Shown here in pieces: positions 41,519 to 50,871 of a stretch of DNA of 64,000 bases; within the stretch, counting starts at the first letter, position 1, and every line of letters begins with the position of its first letter. Position numbers and translations under genes: made by a program. The stretch lies in contig NZ_LT965954.1 of NCBI RefSeq assembly GCF_900240995.1, positions 631,042 through 695,041 of the forward strand. Reading direction: 5' to 3'. The notes below the pieces were generated by a model, which was given only the letters and a program-made list of their open reading frames with translations, was not told the origin of the DNA and ran no database searches. Origin of the DNA: Bacillus sp. Marseille-P3661. GTDB taxonomy: Bacteria; Bacillota; Bacilli; Bacillales; Bacillaceae_J.

Positions 41519-42787
41519 TTAATTAGTTACGTTTGTCTCATAGTTCTCAATGAACAATAATCTTTCAAGCATTGTTGGATGCCCATATCGCAACCATTTA
41601 ACTAAAAGCGGTGGATTTACTTCGCTTAATCCTGCGATAGTAAGTTTCTGAAATGCACCGATGGCAGCTTCTTTATCTTCTGTCATTTCAATCGCATAAA
41701 TATCTGCAGAATGTTCTTGATACCTTGAAATCGCATTTGTAAATGGACTCGAAGCAAATGTCAGCATGGATATAATCAATAGTATCAATGGTAAACTCGC
41801 ATAGTCTTGAACACCCTTGATTTTAAGGGCTTCCCCCCATTTTCGTAAAACTCCATCTAAAATTTTAGCTGTCAAAAATAAACCAACAAATGAAACAGCA
41901 AGGTATACAACAATACCTACGTATATATGCTTTTTCACATAATGGGCTATCTCATGTGCCATGATAAATAAGACTTCTTCATCCTCAAGCTTATTAAGTG
42001 TTGTATCCCAAAGGACGATCCTTGAATTTGAACCCACACCTGTAACATATGCATTTAGCGCATTTGTTTTTTCTGACATATTCACTTCATATACATGCTC
42101 AGTTGGAACACCAGCCGAGTTTGCTAAAGTTAATATTTTTTCCTCTAGTTGTTTATCTTTTAATGGATAAAAGTCATTATATAGCGGATCAATTAGTACA
42201 GGTTGAATAAACATTACAAAAATGGAAAAAGGCACCGATAATAACCACGCATATAACCACCAACGTTTACCCATCTTTTTAATTAAAGCATAAATCACAA
42301 TTGTAATGAGCGTAATAAACAAGTAATCTATCCAAAAGTCGATAAATAAATCCTTCATCCAAATTGAAAATGTAGAAGTTGTAATTCCATATGATTTTGA
42401 GATTTCATATCGTATGTAGCTTATTGGAAACATAACAATGAATGTCAAAATAGACAACCAAAATACATATATAGCGTTTTGAATCCATGTGAATTTTGTT
42501 ATCGCTATGGACCAATTTCGAAACATGGATGATAGTCCAAACGCTAATATGGTGAGATATAAGAGCCAATCAAAAGGTAGCAATAGAAAGAAGATAATAT
42601 GCTTTATTTTTGAATATTCGTAGGTCAACTCCATTTCACGTTCATTCATAAACGTCTCAGGGTCAGCTGCAGAACCTTGAAAGAATTCAGGTAAATTTGA
42701 AGACTGTATGCCTAACAAGAAATACCCAACAATTAAAATTACATAGATACCATATAGAAGGAACAGCCACTTCATAAACCTCTTCAA
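41519..42787 (-). CDS. M48 (Ste24-type) membrane metalloprotease, YhfN-like
   Basis: A 422-residue protein with several membrane helices and the zinc motif HEIAH (in VLFIMAHEIAHYVKKH, about residue 275), followed by the third ligand region SRYQEHSADIYA. It is of the CAAX-protease/Ste24 type; in bacteria such enzymes act on membrane or misfolded proteins. TTG start with AAAGGAG well placed. It resembles B. subtilis YhfN in size and in its yhf-type neighbours (yhfI and yhfH are in this window). Substrate unknown. Confidence 0.9.
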   Translation of the reverse strand: MKRFMKWLFLLYGIYVILIVGYFLLGIQSSNLPEFFQGSAADPETFMNEREMELTYEYSKIKHIIFFLLLPFDWLLYLTILAFGLSSMFRNWSIAITKFTWIQNAIYVFWLSILTFIVMFPISYIRYEISKSYGITTSTFSIWMKDLFIDFWIDYLFITLITIVIYALIKKMGKRWWLYAWLLSVPFSIFVMFIQPVLIDPLYNDFYPLKDKQLEEKILTLANSAGVPTEHVYEVNMSEKTNALNAYVTGVGSNSRIVLWDTTLNKLEDEEVLFIMAHEIAHYVKKHIYVGIVVYLAVSFVGLFLTAKILDGVLRKWGEALKIKGVQDYASLPLILLIISMLTFASSPFTNAISRYQEHSADIYAIEMTEDKEAAIGAFQKLTIAGLSEVNPPLLVKWLRYGHPTMLERLLFIENYETNVTN

Positions 42788-43134
42788 GATATACCATCTC
42801 CTTTGTACAACCTTTATTTACCATTTTAGCTATAAATAATTGTTTTAGAACTATTTTACCCAAAGATATAAATCAACCTGCTTCGTGAATAGCAAAGACC
42901 ACTAGTTTGCCAATACTAGCACAAACTTGAAGATTAATTTTCATTATATTAAAATAAACAACTCCAGTTGACAATCTCTGATCTTTGATTTGTTCATATA
43001 ATGTTCATTGTTTTTTATTTCACCATGTGTAAACTTTTATTTTCATATTGTATGATAAATAAAGCAGGTTAACTAGTTTTAGTAATTGTTTATATTTAAA
43101 ATCTACAAAATGTAAAATCAGAAGAGGTGACATA
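42788..43134. other. Intergenic region between M48 protease and sco gene
   Basis: 347 AT-rich bases between divergent genes. An RBS (AGAGGTGA) precedes the sco gene. Promoter-like TATGAT is seen near 43050 but with a poor -35. No RNA, repeat or small gene is evident. Confidence 0.35.
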
Positions 43135-43722
43135 GTGAAGAAAGCTTACATAGTATTCATAGCATTAGCTGTAATTGGTATATCATCAGGAATCTTGTAT
43201 TTAACAGTTGTACGACCTGGTAGTGTTGAATTACCAGAGGATATTATTATGGAAACTGCTTTTGGATCGCAGTATGATTTTTCAGACCGTCCAAAACGAG
43301 TACGCCTAATTGAATTTATGTATGTAAATTGTCCCGATGTATGTCCTACAACATCGTTAAGAATGAATCAATTACGAAAAACATTTGAGGAAAACGGAGT
43401 TTTTGGTGACCAAGTAGAATTTTTAACGGTTACAATAGACCCCTCAAGAGACACAAAAGAAAAATTACAGTTATATGCCGAGCGCTTTGATGTTAAAAGC
43501 GATAGCACTGGTTGGTATTTTTTAAGAGGTAGTGAAGAAGATACAAAAAAACTAGCAGATGCCTTTCAGTTTATGTATCGTGACCCTGGTACTGGAAACT
43601 TTGTACACACAACTTTCACCTATTTAATGGATGAAAACAATCGATTATTAGAATCATTGCCGATGGGTGAAGGTTTCGACACAGATAGAATCTACAAGAG
43701 AATAATGAAAGAAATTAGTTAA
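43135..43722 (+). CDS. SCO1/SenC family copper protein (YpmQ-like)
   Basis: A 195-residue thioredoxin-fold protein held in the membrane by an N-terminal helix (about 5-25). Copper ligands are Cys66 and Cys70 (CPDVC) and His158 (FVHTTF). Sco proteins deliver copper to the Cu-A site of cytochrome c oxidase or act as thiol reductants. GTG start, with AGAGGTGAC upstream. The next gene, 33 bases on, encodes a YtkA-like lipoprotein, so the pair is probably an operon for oxidase copper supply. Confidence 0.93.
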   Translation: MKKAYIVFIALAVIGISSGILYLTVVRPGSVELPEDIIMETAFGSQYDFSDRPKRVRLIEFMYVNCPDVCPTTSLRMNQLRKTFEENGVFGDQVEFLTVTIDPSRDTKEKLQLYAERFDVKSDSTGWYFLRGSEEDTKKLADAFQFMYRDPGTGNFVHTTFTYLMDENNRLLESLPMGEGFDTDRIYKRIMKEIS

Positions 43723-43755
43723 TCCAAAAGAAACTATTTGAAAGTAGGTAAGTAG

Positions 43756-44139
43756 ATGCTTAAAAAATTAGTTCCATTCTTCTTTCTAGCTGCTAGCTTA
43801 ATTGGCTGCAACAATCAAGCGGAGGAAGAGCAAATTGCTTTCCCTGCAGCTGTATTTACGATTTCCCCTGATACTTCTAAAATCAATGAACCGATAACCT
43901 TCGAAGTGAAAATTACCGCAGGTGACCAAGCTGTCGAAGATGCGGATGTTAAACTTGAGTTTTGGCAAGATGGCCAAGAAGATTCTGAACACATTATGAT
44001 TCCAATTGAGCATACTAGCGACGGCTCCTACACATTGGAGAAAAGTTTCGAATCTCCTGGAACATACTTTGTCTATTACCATGCAGACGCAATGTCCATG
44101 CATATGATGGAAAAAAGCAGTTTTACTATAACAGAGTAA
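43756..44139 (+). CDS. YtkA-like lipoprotein
   Basis: A 127-residue protein with a lipobox LIGC (Cys18) and an Ig-like YtkA/FixH domain (FTISPDTSKINEPITFEVKI ... DGSYTLEKSFESPGTYFVYY). The C-terminal His/Met-rich HADAMSMHMMEK could bind copper. Such proteins often accompany sco genes, which supports a role in copper handling outside the membrane. No classical RBS is strong; AAGTAGGTAAG precedes the ATG. Followed by a terminator. Confidence 0.85.
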   Translation: MLKKLVPFFFLAASLIGCNNQAEEEQIAFPAAVFTISPDTSKINEPITFEVKITAGDQAVEDADVKLEFWQDGQEDSEHIMIPIEHTSDGSYTLEKSFESPGTYFVYYHADAMSMHMMEKSSFTITE

Positions 44140-44140
44140 C

Positions 44141-44176
44141 AAAAATGCCCAACCATTTTTGGTTTGGGCATTTTTT
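44141..44176. terminator. Terminator between YtkA-like and GH18-SLH genes
   Basis: AAAATGCCCAA-CC pairs with GGTTTGGGCATTTT; T and A runs flank it, so it may serve both convergent genes. Confidence 0.85.
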
Positions 44177-44182
44177 ATATTA

Positions 44183-45817
44183 TTAATTGAAGTAGCTCGA
44201 TAGACGACTTAAAAGCGCAGCCATTTCGGCACGATTAATTGCCTGTTTCGGTCTAAATGTGCTGTCTTCATATCCTGAGAAAATTTCATTAGAACTCATG
44301 CGAACAACTGAACTAAATGCCCAGCTTGAAATTTTAGATTCATCCTTAAATGGTAAATATCCCGATGTTCCGCTCAATTCACTACTTAACAACCGCTCAA
44401 GAACTACCGCCATTTCTTCTCGACTTAATGCCTTTCCGGGCTCAAATTTATCAGCCTCGGTTCCTTTCATTATGCCATGCTGTCTTACAATTTCAATGTT
44501 TCCTTTCGCCCAGTAAGAAGAACCGACATCAGAAAATGGTGAAGAAGGTTCTTGTAGATAATTAAGCTTTAGAACACGAACTAGAACCGTAGCTGCCTCT
44601 GCACGTGTTAAAGAATCAGATGGCATGAAGGTTGTAATATCATTTTTCCCTAACATCCATTGCTTTTCTTTGACATATGCAATCGGACCTAGCGCCCAAT
44701 GGCCAATTGGAACATCAACAAAATCTAAACCATCTAACCATTGTCGGAAGTTTTTCCAAATAACAGGATCTTCTTGACCTAAACTCCAACTTCCGACACC
44801 CTTTAAATCATATTTATGGACGAGTTCAATTTTTTTCATAATTGATTCCTCGTTTTCTATCCACATTTCATATGTTCCGGGCTTTAATGGGTCTTCCCAT
44901 GACTTTAGCTTAAATGGCTGATCACCTGACTTTATTTCAAATCGACCTCTTACACTTTCATGTTCTTTTACATATTCTAGCTCTACATTGTATGTTTGAA
45001 GCAATGACTCTACTTTGCTAAGGGAAATTGAACTACCTAATACCCTATTTGTATTATTATTTTCAGTATCTTTCACATCTTCTAGATTCCATACCCGTCC
45101 ATAGAACGGGATCCCTAAAACGAGCTTTTCAGGAGATACATATTTAAGAGCATATTGAACGGATTTTTCTATAAAAGATAAACTTGCTACAGGACCATTA
45201 TCTTTCGTTCCGCCGCCTCTTTCATCATAAGTCATAATAAATAGAAAATCTACGTATCTATCAAGCGCTTCATAATCATAAAATCCTTGCCAACCTTTAT
45301 TTGTTCCCCATGGGTTCGGCGCAACCGCAATTGTTAAAATTTTATCTTTTGGTAACTTCCCTCTTAATATTTTAATAAAATTTGTAAATTGATCTCGATA
45401 TGTCGAGCCTAAGCCTTCAATATCAATATTGATACCGTCAAGATTATGTTCAACAATTGTACTAGCAACAGTTTCCGCAATTTGTTCACTATTATCAAAC
45501 ATTTTTTCGCCATTAGCCCAAGTATTAGCCAAAAACGGTACGACTTCTATATTACGTTTTTTCATTTCCTCAATAAATGTTTTACTATTAGAAGGCATAT
45601 TAATTTCAAGTGTGCCATCGTTCTCAATTTCGAAGTATTGTGGAGAAACTTGATTTAGTGAATCATTAGTCATATTTATATAATTAATAGGTTCAGCTGC
45701 ACTGTTGGCAAATAAATAAGTCATATTAAGCCGTTCGTTTACTGCAGCCATACTTACGGTTGGAAATAAACTTGCGATCATTATGATAGAAATGGATAAT
45801 GCTAGGATTTTTTTCAT
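44183..45817 (-). CDS. Surface GH18-type glycosidase with three SLH domains
   Basis: A 544-residue secreted protein. A signal peptide (1-24, ending VSMA) precedes a GH18 domain (about 30-355) with DGINIDIE (127-134), where the usual second Asp of DGxDxDxE is Asn130 while the catalytic Glu134 is kept, and MTYDERGG further on. Three SLH domains follow (starting near [26 protein letters not shown] and [13 protein letters not shown]), which bind pyruvylated cell-wall polymer. Relatives (YdhD/YaaH type) cleave peptidoglycan or spore cortex; this one may remodel the wall. Single gene, with AGAGGT upstream. Confidence 0.9.
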   Translation of the reverse strand: MKKILALSISIIMIASLFPTVSMAAVNERLNMTYLFANSAAEPINYINMTNDSLNQVSPQYFEIENDGTLEINMPSNSKTFIEEMKKRNIEVVPFLANTWANGEKMFDNSEQIAETVASTIVEHNLDGINIDIEGLGSTYRDQFTNFIKILRGKLPKDKILTIAVAPNPWGTNKGWQGFYDYEALDRYVDFLFIMTYDERGGGTKDNGPVASLSFIEKSVQYALKYVSPEKLVLGIPFYGRVWNLEDVKDTENNNTNRVLGSSISLSKVESLLQTYNVELEYVKEHESVRGRFEIKSGDQPFKLKSWEDPLKPGTYEMWIENEESIMKKIELVHKYDLKGVGSWSLGQEDPVIWKNFRQWLDGLDFVDVPIGHWALGPIAYVKEKQWMLGKNDITTFMPSDSLTRAEAATVLVRVLKLNYLQEPSSPFSDVGSSYWAKGNIEIVRQHGIMKGTEADKFEPGKALSREEMAVVLERLLSSELSGTSGYLPFKDESKISSWAFSSVVRMSSNEIFSGYEDSTFRPKQAINRAEMAALLSRLSSYFN

Positions 45818-46003
45818 AACCTCTCCCTTTCATCTAGCAATCTCTTATATTCTACGATAACGGATCTCACATTATAGATCAAAAACAATAAATGGAAAAT
45901 AAGATGATAGGGTGGATTTTTCTCGGTAAAAAACGTACATCCCTCAATGAACTTTACTTTCCATACTTTCACCAAGTTTGCTATAATTTTAGGTTTCTAA
46001 CAG

Positions 46004-46060
46004 CAAAAAAATCCCACAAAAGCTTTTCATAAAATACTATGAAAAACTCTTGAGAGATTT
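46004..46060 (-). terminator. Terminator of the ABC transporter operon
   Basis: ATCCCACAAAAGCTTTTCATA pairs with TATGAAAAACTCTTGAGAGAT with a few mismatches; on the minus strand a run of seven T follows. Confidence 0.75.
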
Positions 46061-46063
46061 GAA

Positions 46064-46858
46064 TTAGCCTAATATAGCACGATCGCTAGCCATTTGTTCC
46101 CCACGAATTCTTCTAAATTCATTTAATAGGTCTTCGATCGATAACTTTTGTTTTTCCTCACCATTGGCTTCATATATAATTTGTCCCTTATCCATCATGA
46201 TCAAGTGATTACCTAAATCTAGTGCTTGCTGCATATTATGTGTAACCATTAGGGTTGTGAGCTTTAACTTTTCCACAATTTCTTTTGTTAGGTTCGTGAT
46301 CAATTCAGCACGCGCAGGGTCTAATGCAGCAGTATGTTCATCTAATAATAATATTTTAGGTTCTGTGAAGGTTGCCATTAATAATGACAATGCTTGTCGT
46401 TCTCCACCAGAAAGTAAACCCACTTTAGCATTTAGACGATTCTCAAGTCCTAAATGCAGGCTTGTTAATTGTTCTTTAAAAAATTCACGTCTTTTTTTGG
46501 TAACACCTTTTCTTAGCTTTCTCGGTGTAGCCCGTGAATACGCCATTGCTAAGTTTTCTTCAATTGTCATTGTAGGAGCTGTTCCTGCCATAGGGTCCTG
46601 AAAAACTCGGCCAATTAATCTTGACCGTTTGTACTCAGGTAAGTTCGTTACATCTTGGCCATCAATAATAACTGATCCTACGTCAGGTGTTAATACCCCT
46701 GAGATCATATTCATTAAAGTTGATTTACCGGCGCCATTACTGCCGATCACTGTAACAAAATCCCCCGGCTTAAGTGACAAATTGACATGATTAAGAGCTA
46801 TTTTTTCGTCGAGCGTGCCCTCATTAAATATCTTAAATATCTGCTGCAGAGTTAGCAT
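46064..46858 (-). CDS. ABC transporter ATP-binding protein (TrpZ-like)
   Basis: A 264-residue ATPase with Walker A GSNGAGKST (about 38-46), signature LSGGERQAL, Walker B KILLLDEHTAALD and the switch His in VTHNMQQ. It is the third gene of the substrate-binding/permease/ATPase set of the TrpXYZ type. The start overlaps the permease end by 26 bases, so translation is coupled. It powers uptake at the inner membrane face. Confidence 0.92.
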   Translation of the reverse strand: MLTLQQIFKIFNEGTLDEKIALNHVNLSLKPGDFVTVIGSNGAGKSTLMNMISGVLTPDVGSVIIDGQDVTNLPEYKRSRLIGRVFQDPMAGTAPTMTIEENLAMAYSRATPRKLRKGVTKKRREFFKEQLTSLHLGLENRLNAKVGLLSGGERQALSLLMATFTEPKILLLDEHTAALDPARAELITNLTKEIVEKLKLTTLMVTHNMQQALDLGNHLIMMDKGQIIYEANGEEKQKLSIEDLLNEFRRIRGEQMASDRAILG

Positions 46859-47852
46859 TATTATCAGCTCCCTTACTCACTTCTAGCATCTGAGCATTTC
46901 GACGTACTCGTTTTCGCTTTTTCTCTCTTTGAGAGTCAATAATTTTTGGCACGGTTAGAGCTAGAACAACAATTGTAGCTGTAATTAATTTCATATCGCC
47001 CGTTTCTAAAAACTTCACCTTAAGCGCAAGCGCTAGGACGATTCTGTAGATGATGGCACCACCTATAACTGCTAGTGTAGTCCGGGCGATTGTTTTAGTA
47101 CCAAATAGCGCTTCACCGATAATAACCGATGCTAAGCCTATTACAATCATACCTATCCCCATTCCAACATCACTAAATGAATTATACTGTGCAACTAATG
47201 CACCCGAAAAAGCTACTAATCCATTCGAAATTCCTAAACCAATAACAGTAAGTGTATTCGTATTAGCTGAAAAACTGGAAATCATGCGTTTATTATCCCC
47301 TACTGCTCTAAGCGCCAAGCCAACTTCTGTCCGCAAAAACCAGTCGGTGATCCATTTAATACACAAAGTAATAATCAACATAAAAAATATAATCGCCCAC
47401 GTTTTTGGAATATAACCATCCAAACCCGCTGCAGCTAATGAATTATTAATTAGGTTATCTAAGCCTAGTACCTGCCAAATATTTGTTAATTTCGTAATGA
47501 CTGTTTCTTCATTTAAAAGTGGAACATTCGATTTTCCCATAATACGTAGATTGATAGAATATAAAGCTATCATCATTAATATTCCGGATAATAATGCATT
47601 AATTTTACCTTTAGTATGCAATAATCCTGTTATACATCCCGCGATAAACCCAGCAAACAAAGCAACTATCGTTGCAAAGAAAGGATTTACACCGTTCACT
47701 ATTAAGATTGCAGTAACAGCTGCTCCAGTTACAAAACTGCCATCAACGGTTAAATCAGGGAAATCTAAAATACGAAACGAGAGGTATACACCTAGAGCCA
47801 TTATTGCATAGATAATTCCTGATTCTACCGAGCCGAATATTGCTATAAACAT
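46833..47852 (-). CDS. ABC transporter permease (TrpY-like)
   Basis: A 339-residue protein with about nine membrane helices, of the branched-chain-amino-acid permease fold (FPDLTVDGSFVTGAAVTA near the start; RAVGDNKRMISSFSANTN in the cytoplasmic loop). The tail is basic. In Firmicutes such permeases pair with ABC_sub_bind lipoproteins and move tryptophan or tyrosine; substrate here is inferred from that. It lies 160 bases past the binding-protein gene with a hairpin in between. Confidence 0.9.
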   Translation of the reverse strand: MFIAIFGSVESGIIYAIMALGVYLSFRILDFPDLTVDGSFVTGAAVTAILIVNGVNPFFATIVALFAGFIAGCITGLLHTKGKINALLSGILMMIALYSINLRIMGKSNVPLLNEETVITKLTNIWQVLGLDNLINNSLAAAGLDGYIPKTWAIIFFMLIITLCIKWITDWFLRTEVGLALRAVGDNKRMISSFSANTNTLTVIGLGISNGLVAFSGALVAQYNSFSDVGMGIGMIVIGLASVIIGEALFGTKTIARTTLAVIGGAIIYRIVLALALKVKFLETGDMKLITATIVVLALTVPKIIDSQREKKRKRVRRNAQMLEVSKGADNNANSAADI

Positions 47853-47960
47853 GAACGCTCATCCTCTCAAATTTTTTTGTTATAAGACAAAGCATAAAGT
47901 ACTGCATGCAATGCCAGTATCAGCGAACCAAGGCGGTTTGCTTTTTTAAATACAATACAA

Positions 47961-47995
47961 TGCGGGAGTGCCTTTAATTGAGAAGGACTCCCGCA
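47961..47995 (-). promoter_or_regulatory. Stem-loop between binding-protein and permease genes
   Basis: TGCGGGAGT and ACTCCCGCA, extended by CCTT/AAGG, form a strong stem without a T run on the minus strand. It probably stabilises the upstream mRNA or gives partial termination, allowing more binding protein than permease. Confidence 0.65.
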
Positions 47996-48011
47996 CCATT
48001 TAAAAAGTTTT

Positions 48012-49025
48012 CTATTCAATAAATTCCGCGATACTTTCCCATTCTGAATTCATTTCAATACCCATTTCGGCTGCTTGCGCTTTATTGATTACAAGCTTTA
48101 GATTCTGAGGATATTGAACCGGTAAATCAGCTGCAGTTTTTTCACCTTTTAAAATTTGTGCACCCATTACACCTGCTTCATAACCGATATCATAATAATC
48201 AAAACCATATGCAGCAAATCCACCACGCTCAACTGAATCCAGCTCACCAACGAACATTGGAATATCATTTTCCGTAGCTACTGCTACAACACTTTCTAAT
48301 GCAGATACAACAGTATTATCTGTAATAATGTAAATAACATCTGCAGATCCTACTAATGATTCCGCCGCTTGTTTTACTTCTGCTGACGTAGAAACAGAAA
48401 CTTCTACTACTTCAAGATCTGTTCCTTCCATCGCTTGTTTAACTAGGTCAACCTGTGCAACAGAATTTTGTTCACCTGCATTAAATACCATGCCTACTTT
48501 GTTACCTTCAAAATATTTGTCAATGAAAGCAACCGTATTTGGAATAGCGTCTGGATGTGTATCTGTTGTTCCAGTAATGTTCGCTCCAGGCTTGTCCATT
48601 GATTCTACTAAACTAGCACCTACAGGATCTGTAACAGAAGTAAAGATAATTGGAATATCCTTCGTAGCATTTAATGCACTTTGTGCACTTGGTGTAGAAT
48701 TAGCAAATATTAAGTCTACTTGATTACCAACGAAGTTGTTGGCGATTGTTTGGTTATTATTTTGATCACCTTGTGCAATTTGCTCATCAAATTCTACAGT
48801 CAATCCCGCATCCTCTAAGGCTTTCTTAAATCCCTCTGTGGCAGAATCTAATGATGGATGCTCAACGATTTGAGTAATCCCAACTTTATAAGCTGCTTTT
48901 TCTTCTGCTGGTGGTTCATTTGTTGGTTCACTAGCATTTTGCCCAGATTCTTGCTCTTGCGTACCACAACCGGCTAAAAGAGCTAAGCTTAAAACTGAAC
49001 TGCCAATAATCTTTTTCCAATTCAT
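48012..49025 (-). CDS. ABC transporter substrate-binding lipoprotein (TrpX-like, ABC_sub_bind)
   Basis: A 337-residue lipoprotein with lipobox LAGC (Cys20). The ABC_sub_bind fold is recognised by KVGITQIVEHPSLDSATEGF, IFANSTPSAQSALNATKDIP and FTSVTDPVGASLVES. Family members bind aromatic amino acids (TrpX) in streptococci and clostridia, which is the best guess here. First gene of the set. I looked for a T-box leader in the 240 bases upstream and saw none. Confidence 0.9.
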   Translation of the reverse strand: MNWKKIIGSSVLSLALLAGCGTQEQESGQNASEPTNEPPAEEKAAYKVGITQIVEHPSLDSATEGFKKALEDAGLTVEFDEQIAQGDQNNNQTIANNFVGNQVDLIFANSTPSAQSALNATKDIPIIFTSVTDPVGASLVESMDKPGANITGTTDTHPDAIPNTVAFIDKYFEGNKVGMVFNAGEQNSVAQVDLVKQAMEGTDLEVVEVSVSTSAEVKQAAESLVGSADVIYIITDNTVVSALESVVAVATENDIPMFVGELDSVERGGFAAYGFDYYDIGYEAGVMGAQILKGEKTAADLPVQYPQNLKLVINKAQAAEMGIEMNSEWESIAEFIE

Positions 49026-49265
49026 TTTATTAATCCCCCTAAAATTTTTACTTATATACTTTTATGTGTTAAATTATACAGAAATTTTCGAAAACATCAA
49101 TCATATAATGCGTTATTTTTTAAAAATAAAATATATTAAGATACTTTTTTAGATAGTTAATCGTTAGTTTGAATATAAAAAGAAACATCATATTTAATGC
49201 GTATGACGTTTCACTTAATAATGATTTAAATTGTCTTTAATACACCCATATTTTTAACTTTTTAG

Positions 49266-50000
49266 TTAAGGTATTACAATAAGACCTTCTTTAGCTAACT
49301 CAACTAAACCTTTAAACTCATTCCTAGTCTCAGTTAATAAGTCTGAATGGTAACCGAAGTGAGGTAGGTGTGTTAGTATCAATCTTCTAACATTAGCATC
49401 ATGTGCAATTTGCCCCGCTTCCTGACTCGTCATATGCCCCATACTTGCACCATCTTGTCCAGCATATAAATTGCATTCACAAAGCAGCACATCCGCATTT
49501 TTAGAAAATGAAATAAATTCCGGTAAATAACTAGAATCTGCAGTATATACCAATGTTTTAGTTCCATTTGTTATCCGCATCGCATAGCAAGTGACCGGAT
49601 GTTTAGTTTTTAAGAACGTAATTGTAAAAGGCCCAATTGTTAATTCCTCATCAGGATTATAAGCCATACCAATGGTATGCGGCTGCTTAGTTAAATTTTC
49701 AAAGGCTTGTTGATCATACGTATGCCCATATATCGGTAAACATTGGTCACCCTTGCCTAATAAAGTATGGATCATTCGTGCATATTGCAGCGGGCCAATG
49801 TCCGCTACATGATCATGATGGTAATGAGAAAGAATTACAGCATTAAGATCCATCACTTTTACAAATTGTTGTAGCTTAGATAAAACTGCACTACCACAAT
49901 CAATAAGTAGTGTAAAATCGTTATCTTGCAAAATATAACCTGTGGATGCCTCATTCGCCTGTGGGAATCCACCCCAGTAGCCTAGTACCGTTAATTTCAC
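49266..50000 (-). CDS. yhfI: MBL-fold metallohydrolase, YhfI-like
   Basis: A 244-residue metallo-beta-lactamase-fold hydrolase. Metal ligands are in HYHHDH (59-64), the Asp of YTADSSY and the C-terminal HLPHFGYH. The pattern resembles the RNase Z-like/phosphodiesterase branch; no substrate is known. Length and the neighbouring yhfH match B. subtilis YhfI. AAAAAGGGG precedes the ATG. Divergent from yhfH. Confidence 0.88.
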   Translation of the reverse strand: MKLTVLGYWGGFPQANEASTGYILQDNDFTLLIDCGSAVLSKLQQFVKVMDLNAVILSHYHHDHVADIGPLQYARMIHTLLGKGDQCLPIYGHTYDQQAFENLTKQPHTIGMAYNPDEELTIGPFTITFLKTKHPVTCYAMRITNGTKTLVYTADSSYLPEFISFSKNADVLLCECNLYAGQDGASMGHMTSQEAGQIAHDANVRRLILTHLPHFGYHSDLLTETRNEFKGLVELAKEGLIVIP

Positions 50001-50105
50001 AAAACCCAGCCCCTTTTTATGAAAATTTTCTTATTTTAAACATATCAAAAATAACTAATAAAACAAAATTCAGCGCACATTTTTGATATATGTTTTAAAA
50101 CAGTA

Positions 50106-50135
50106 TTGACACATTCTTCTCTGTTGTAATACAAT
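50106..50135 (+). promoter_or_regulatory. Sigma-A promoter of yhfH
   Basis: TTGACA (50106-50111), an 18-base spacer and TACAAT (50130-50135). The -10 lies inside the first of two identical operator-like sequences. Confidence 0.7.
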
Positions 50136-50163
50136 AAAATTACAATAGCTGTTGTAATACAAT
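50121..50163. promoter_or_regulatory. Duplicated operator-like palindrome at the yhfH promoter
   Basis: CTGTTGTAATACAAT occurs twice exactly, at 50121-50135 and 50149-50163 (28 bases apart). Its core TTGTAATACAA is a palindrome apart from the central base. A related TTACAAT lies between them. The positions over the -10 and downstream of the start fit a repressor binding two sites. Confidence 0.6.
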
Positions 50164-50196
50164 TAACTAAAAACTGATACAACGGAGGGATTACAG

Positions 50197-50328
50197 ATGA
50201 TTCAAAGTCCAATTGAATTTTTTAAATCACTAGAACCTAAACAATGCTGTGAATGCGGAAAAGTTATTGAAGAGCAAGCTGAATCTTATTTAAGCCATTG
50301 CGACAACTGTCATAGCGAAGTAAAATAA
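50197..50328 (+). CDS. yhfH: YhfH family small zinc-ribbon-like protein
   Basis: A 43-residue protein, MIQSPIEFFKSLEPKQCCEC at the N-terminus, with CxxC pairs at CCEC and CDNC, typical of the YhfH family and consistent with bound zinc. ACGGAGGG precedes the ATG. It has its own promoter with an unusual duplicated operator and a weak terminator at 50385-50411. It is next to yhfI as in B. subtilis. Function unknown; strong signals suggest that it is highly but conditionally expressed. Confidence 0.85.
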   Translation: MIQSPIEFFKSLEPKQCCECGKVIEEQAESYLSHCDNCHSEVK

Positions 50329-50384
50329 TTGACGGTTTTAATCGGGCAATAACCATTAATAACTAACTAAACTTCTACCCTACT

Positions 50385-50411
50385 AGCAGCTAAAAATGGC
50401 TGTTTTTTTTT
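50385..50411 (+). terminator. Probable terminator of yhfH
   Basis: AGCAGC pairs with GCTGTT (one G-T pair) around TAAAAATG, followed by eight T. Confidence 0.6.
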
Positions 50412-50544
50412 GCTTTTAAATGAATTTTATTATCTGTATTAAAACAGATTAATTATATGTATATTCCTTCCATAATATGATAAGATATTTTATCAAACCT
50501 CACTAAGTTATCCATCATAGCCATTTTATTAATACCTAAACTAC

Positions 50545-50583
50545 AAAAACCCCTTTACTCGTTTTTTGAGTAAAGGGGTTTAA
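50545..50583 (-). terminator. Terminator of the aldonate operon
   Basis: AAACCCCTTTACTC and GAGTAAAGGGGTTT form a 14-base-pair perfect stem, followed by TTG on the minus strand after the T-rich arm. It ends the long operon begun at gnd. Confidence 0.85.
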
Positions 50584-50591
50584 TTTCATTA

Positions 50592-50855
50592 TTATGTTAA
50601 GTAATCGATTACCTTGGCTGCTGCAGCTTCACAATCTTCGCCTACAGCTCGAACAAGTATTTTATCACCATTGGATAATCGGAGATTAATTAAACCTAGG
50701 AAACTTTTAAGATTAATATCATAAATCGAACCGTTAACATTCTTCTTTAAATAAATTTCTGACTTAAATGGATTAATAACCTGGCTTAACTCAGTAATTG
50801 TCTGTGATTCATCTATGTTTACTATAATTTCCTTTTTTACTTCTTTTTCACTCAT
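50592..50855 (-). CDS. HPr-like protein lacking the active-site histidine (Crh-like)
   Basis: An 87-residue protein of the HPr fold. The regulatory region matches HPr: INLKSFLGLINLRLSNGDKI has Ser51 in the place of Ser46, the HPr kinase target, and GEDCEAAAAKVIDYL is the usual C-terminal helix. The N-terminal loop that should read GxHARPA is ESQTITELSQVINP, with neither His15 nor Arg17. It therefore cannot pass phosphate in the PTS, but could be a Ser-phosphorylated co-regulator like Crh. The ATG at 50855 is chosen (GAGGGAT upstream) over a GTG at 50870. Last gene of the aldonate operon, 16 bases after the AEC permease gene. Confidence 0.8.
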   Translation of the reverse strand: MSEKEVKKEIIVNIDESQTITELSQVINPFKSEIYLKKNVNGSIYDINLKSFLGLINLRLSNGDKILVRAVGEDCEAAAAKVIDYLT

Positions 50856-50871
50856 ATCGCTATCCCTCACT

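Noticed and set aside
49026-49265. T-box or tryptophan leader before the TrpX-like gene
   Set aside because: No T-box sequence, specifier hairpin or terminator/antiterminator pair is visible in the 240 AT-rich bases.
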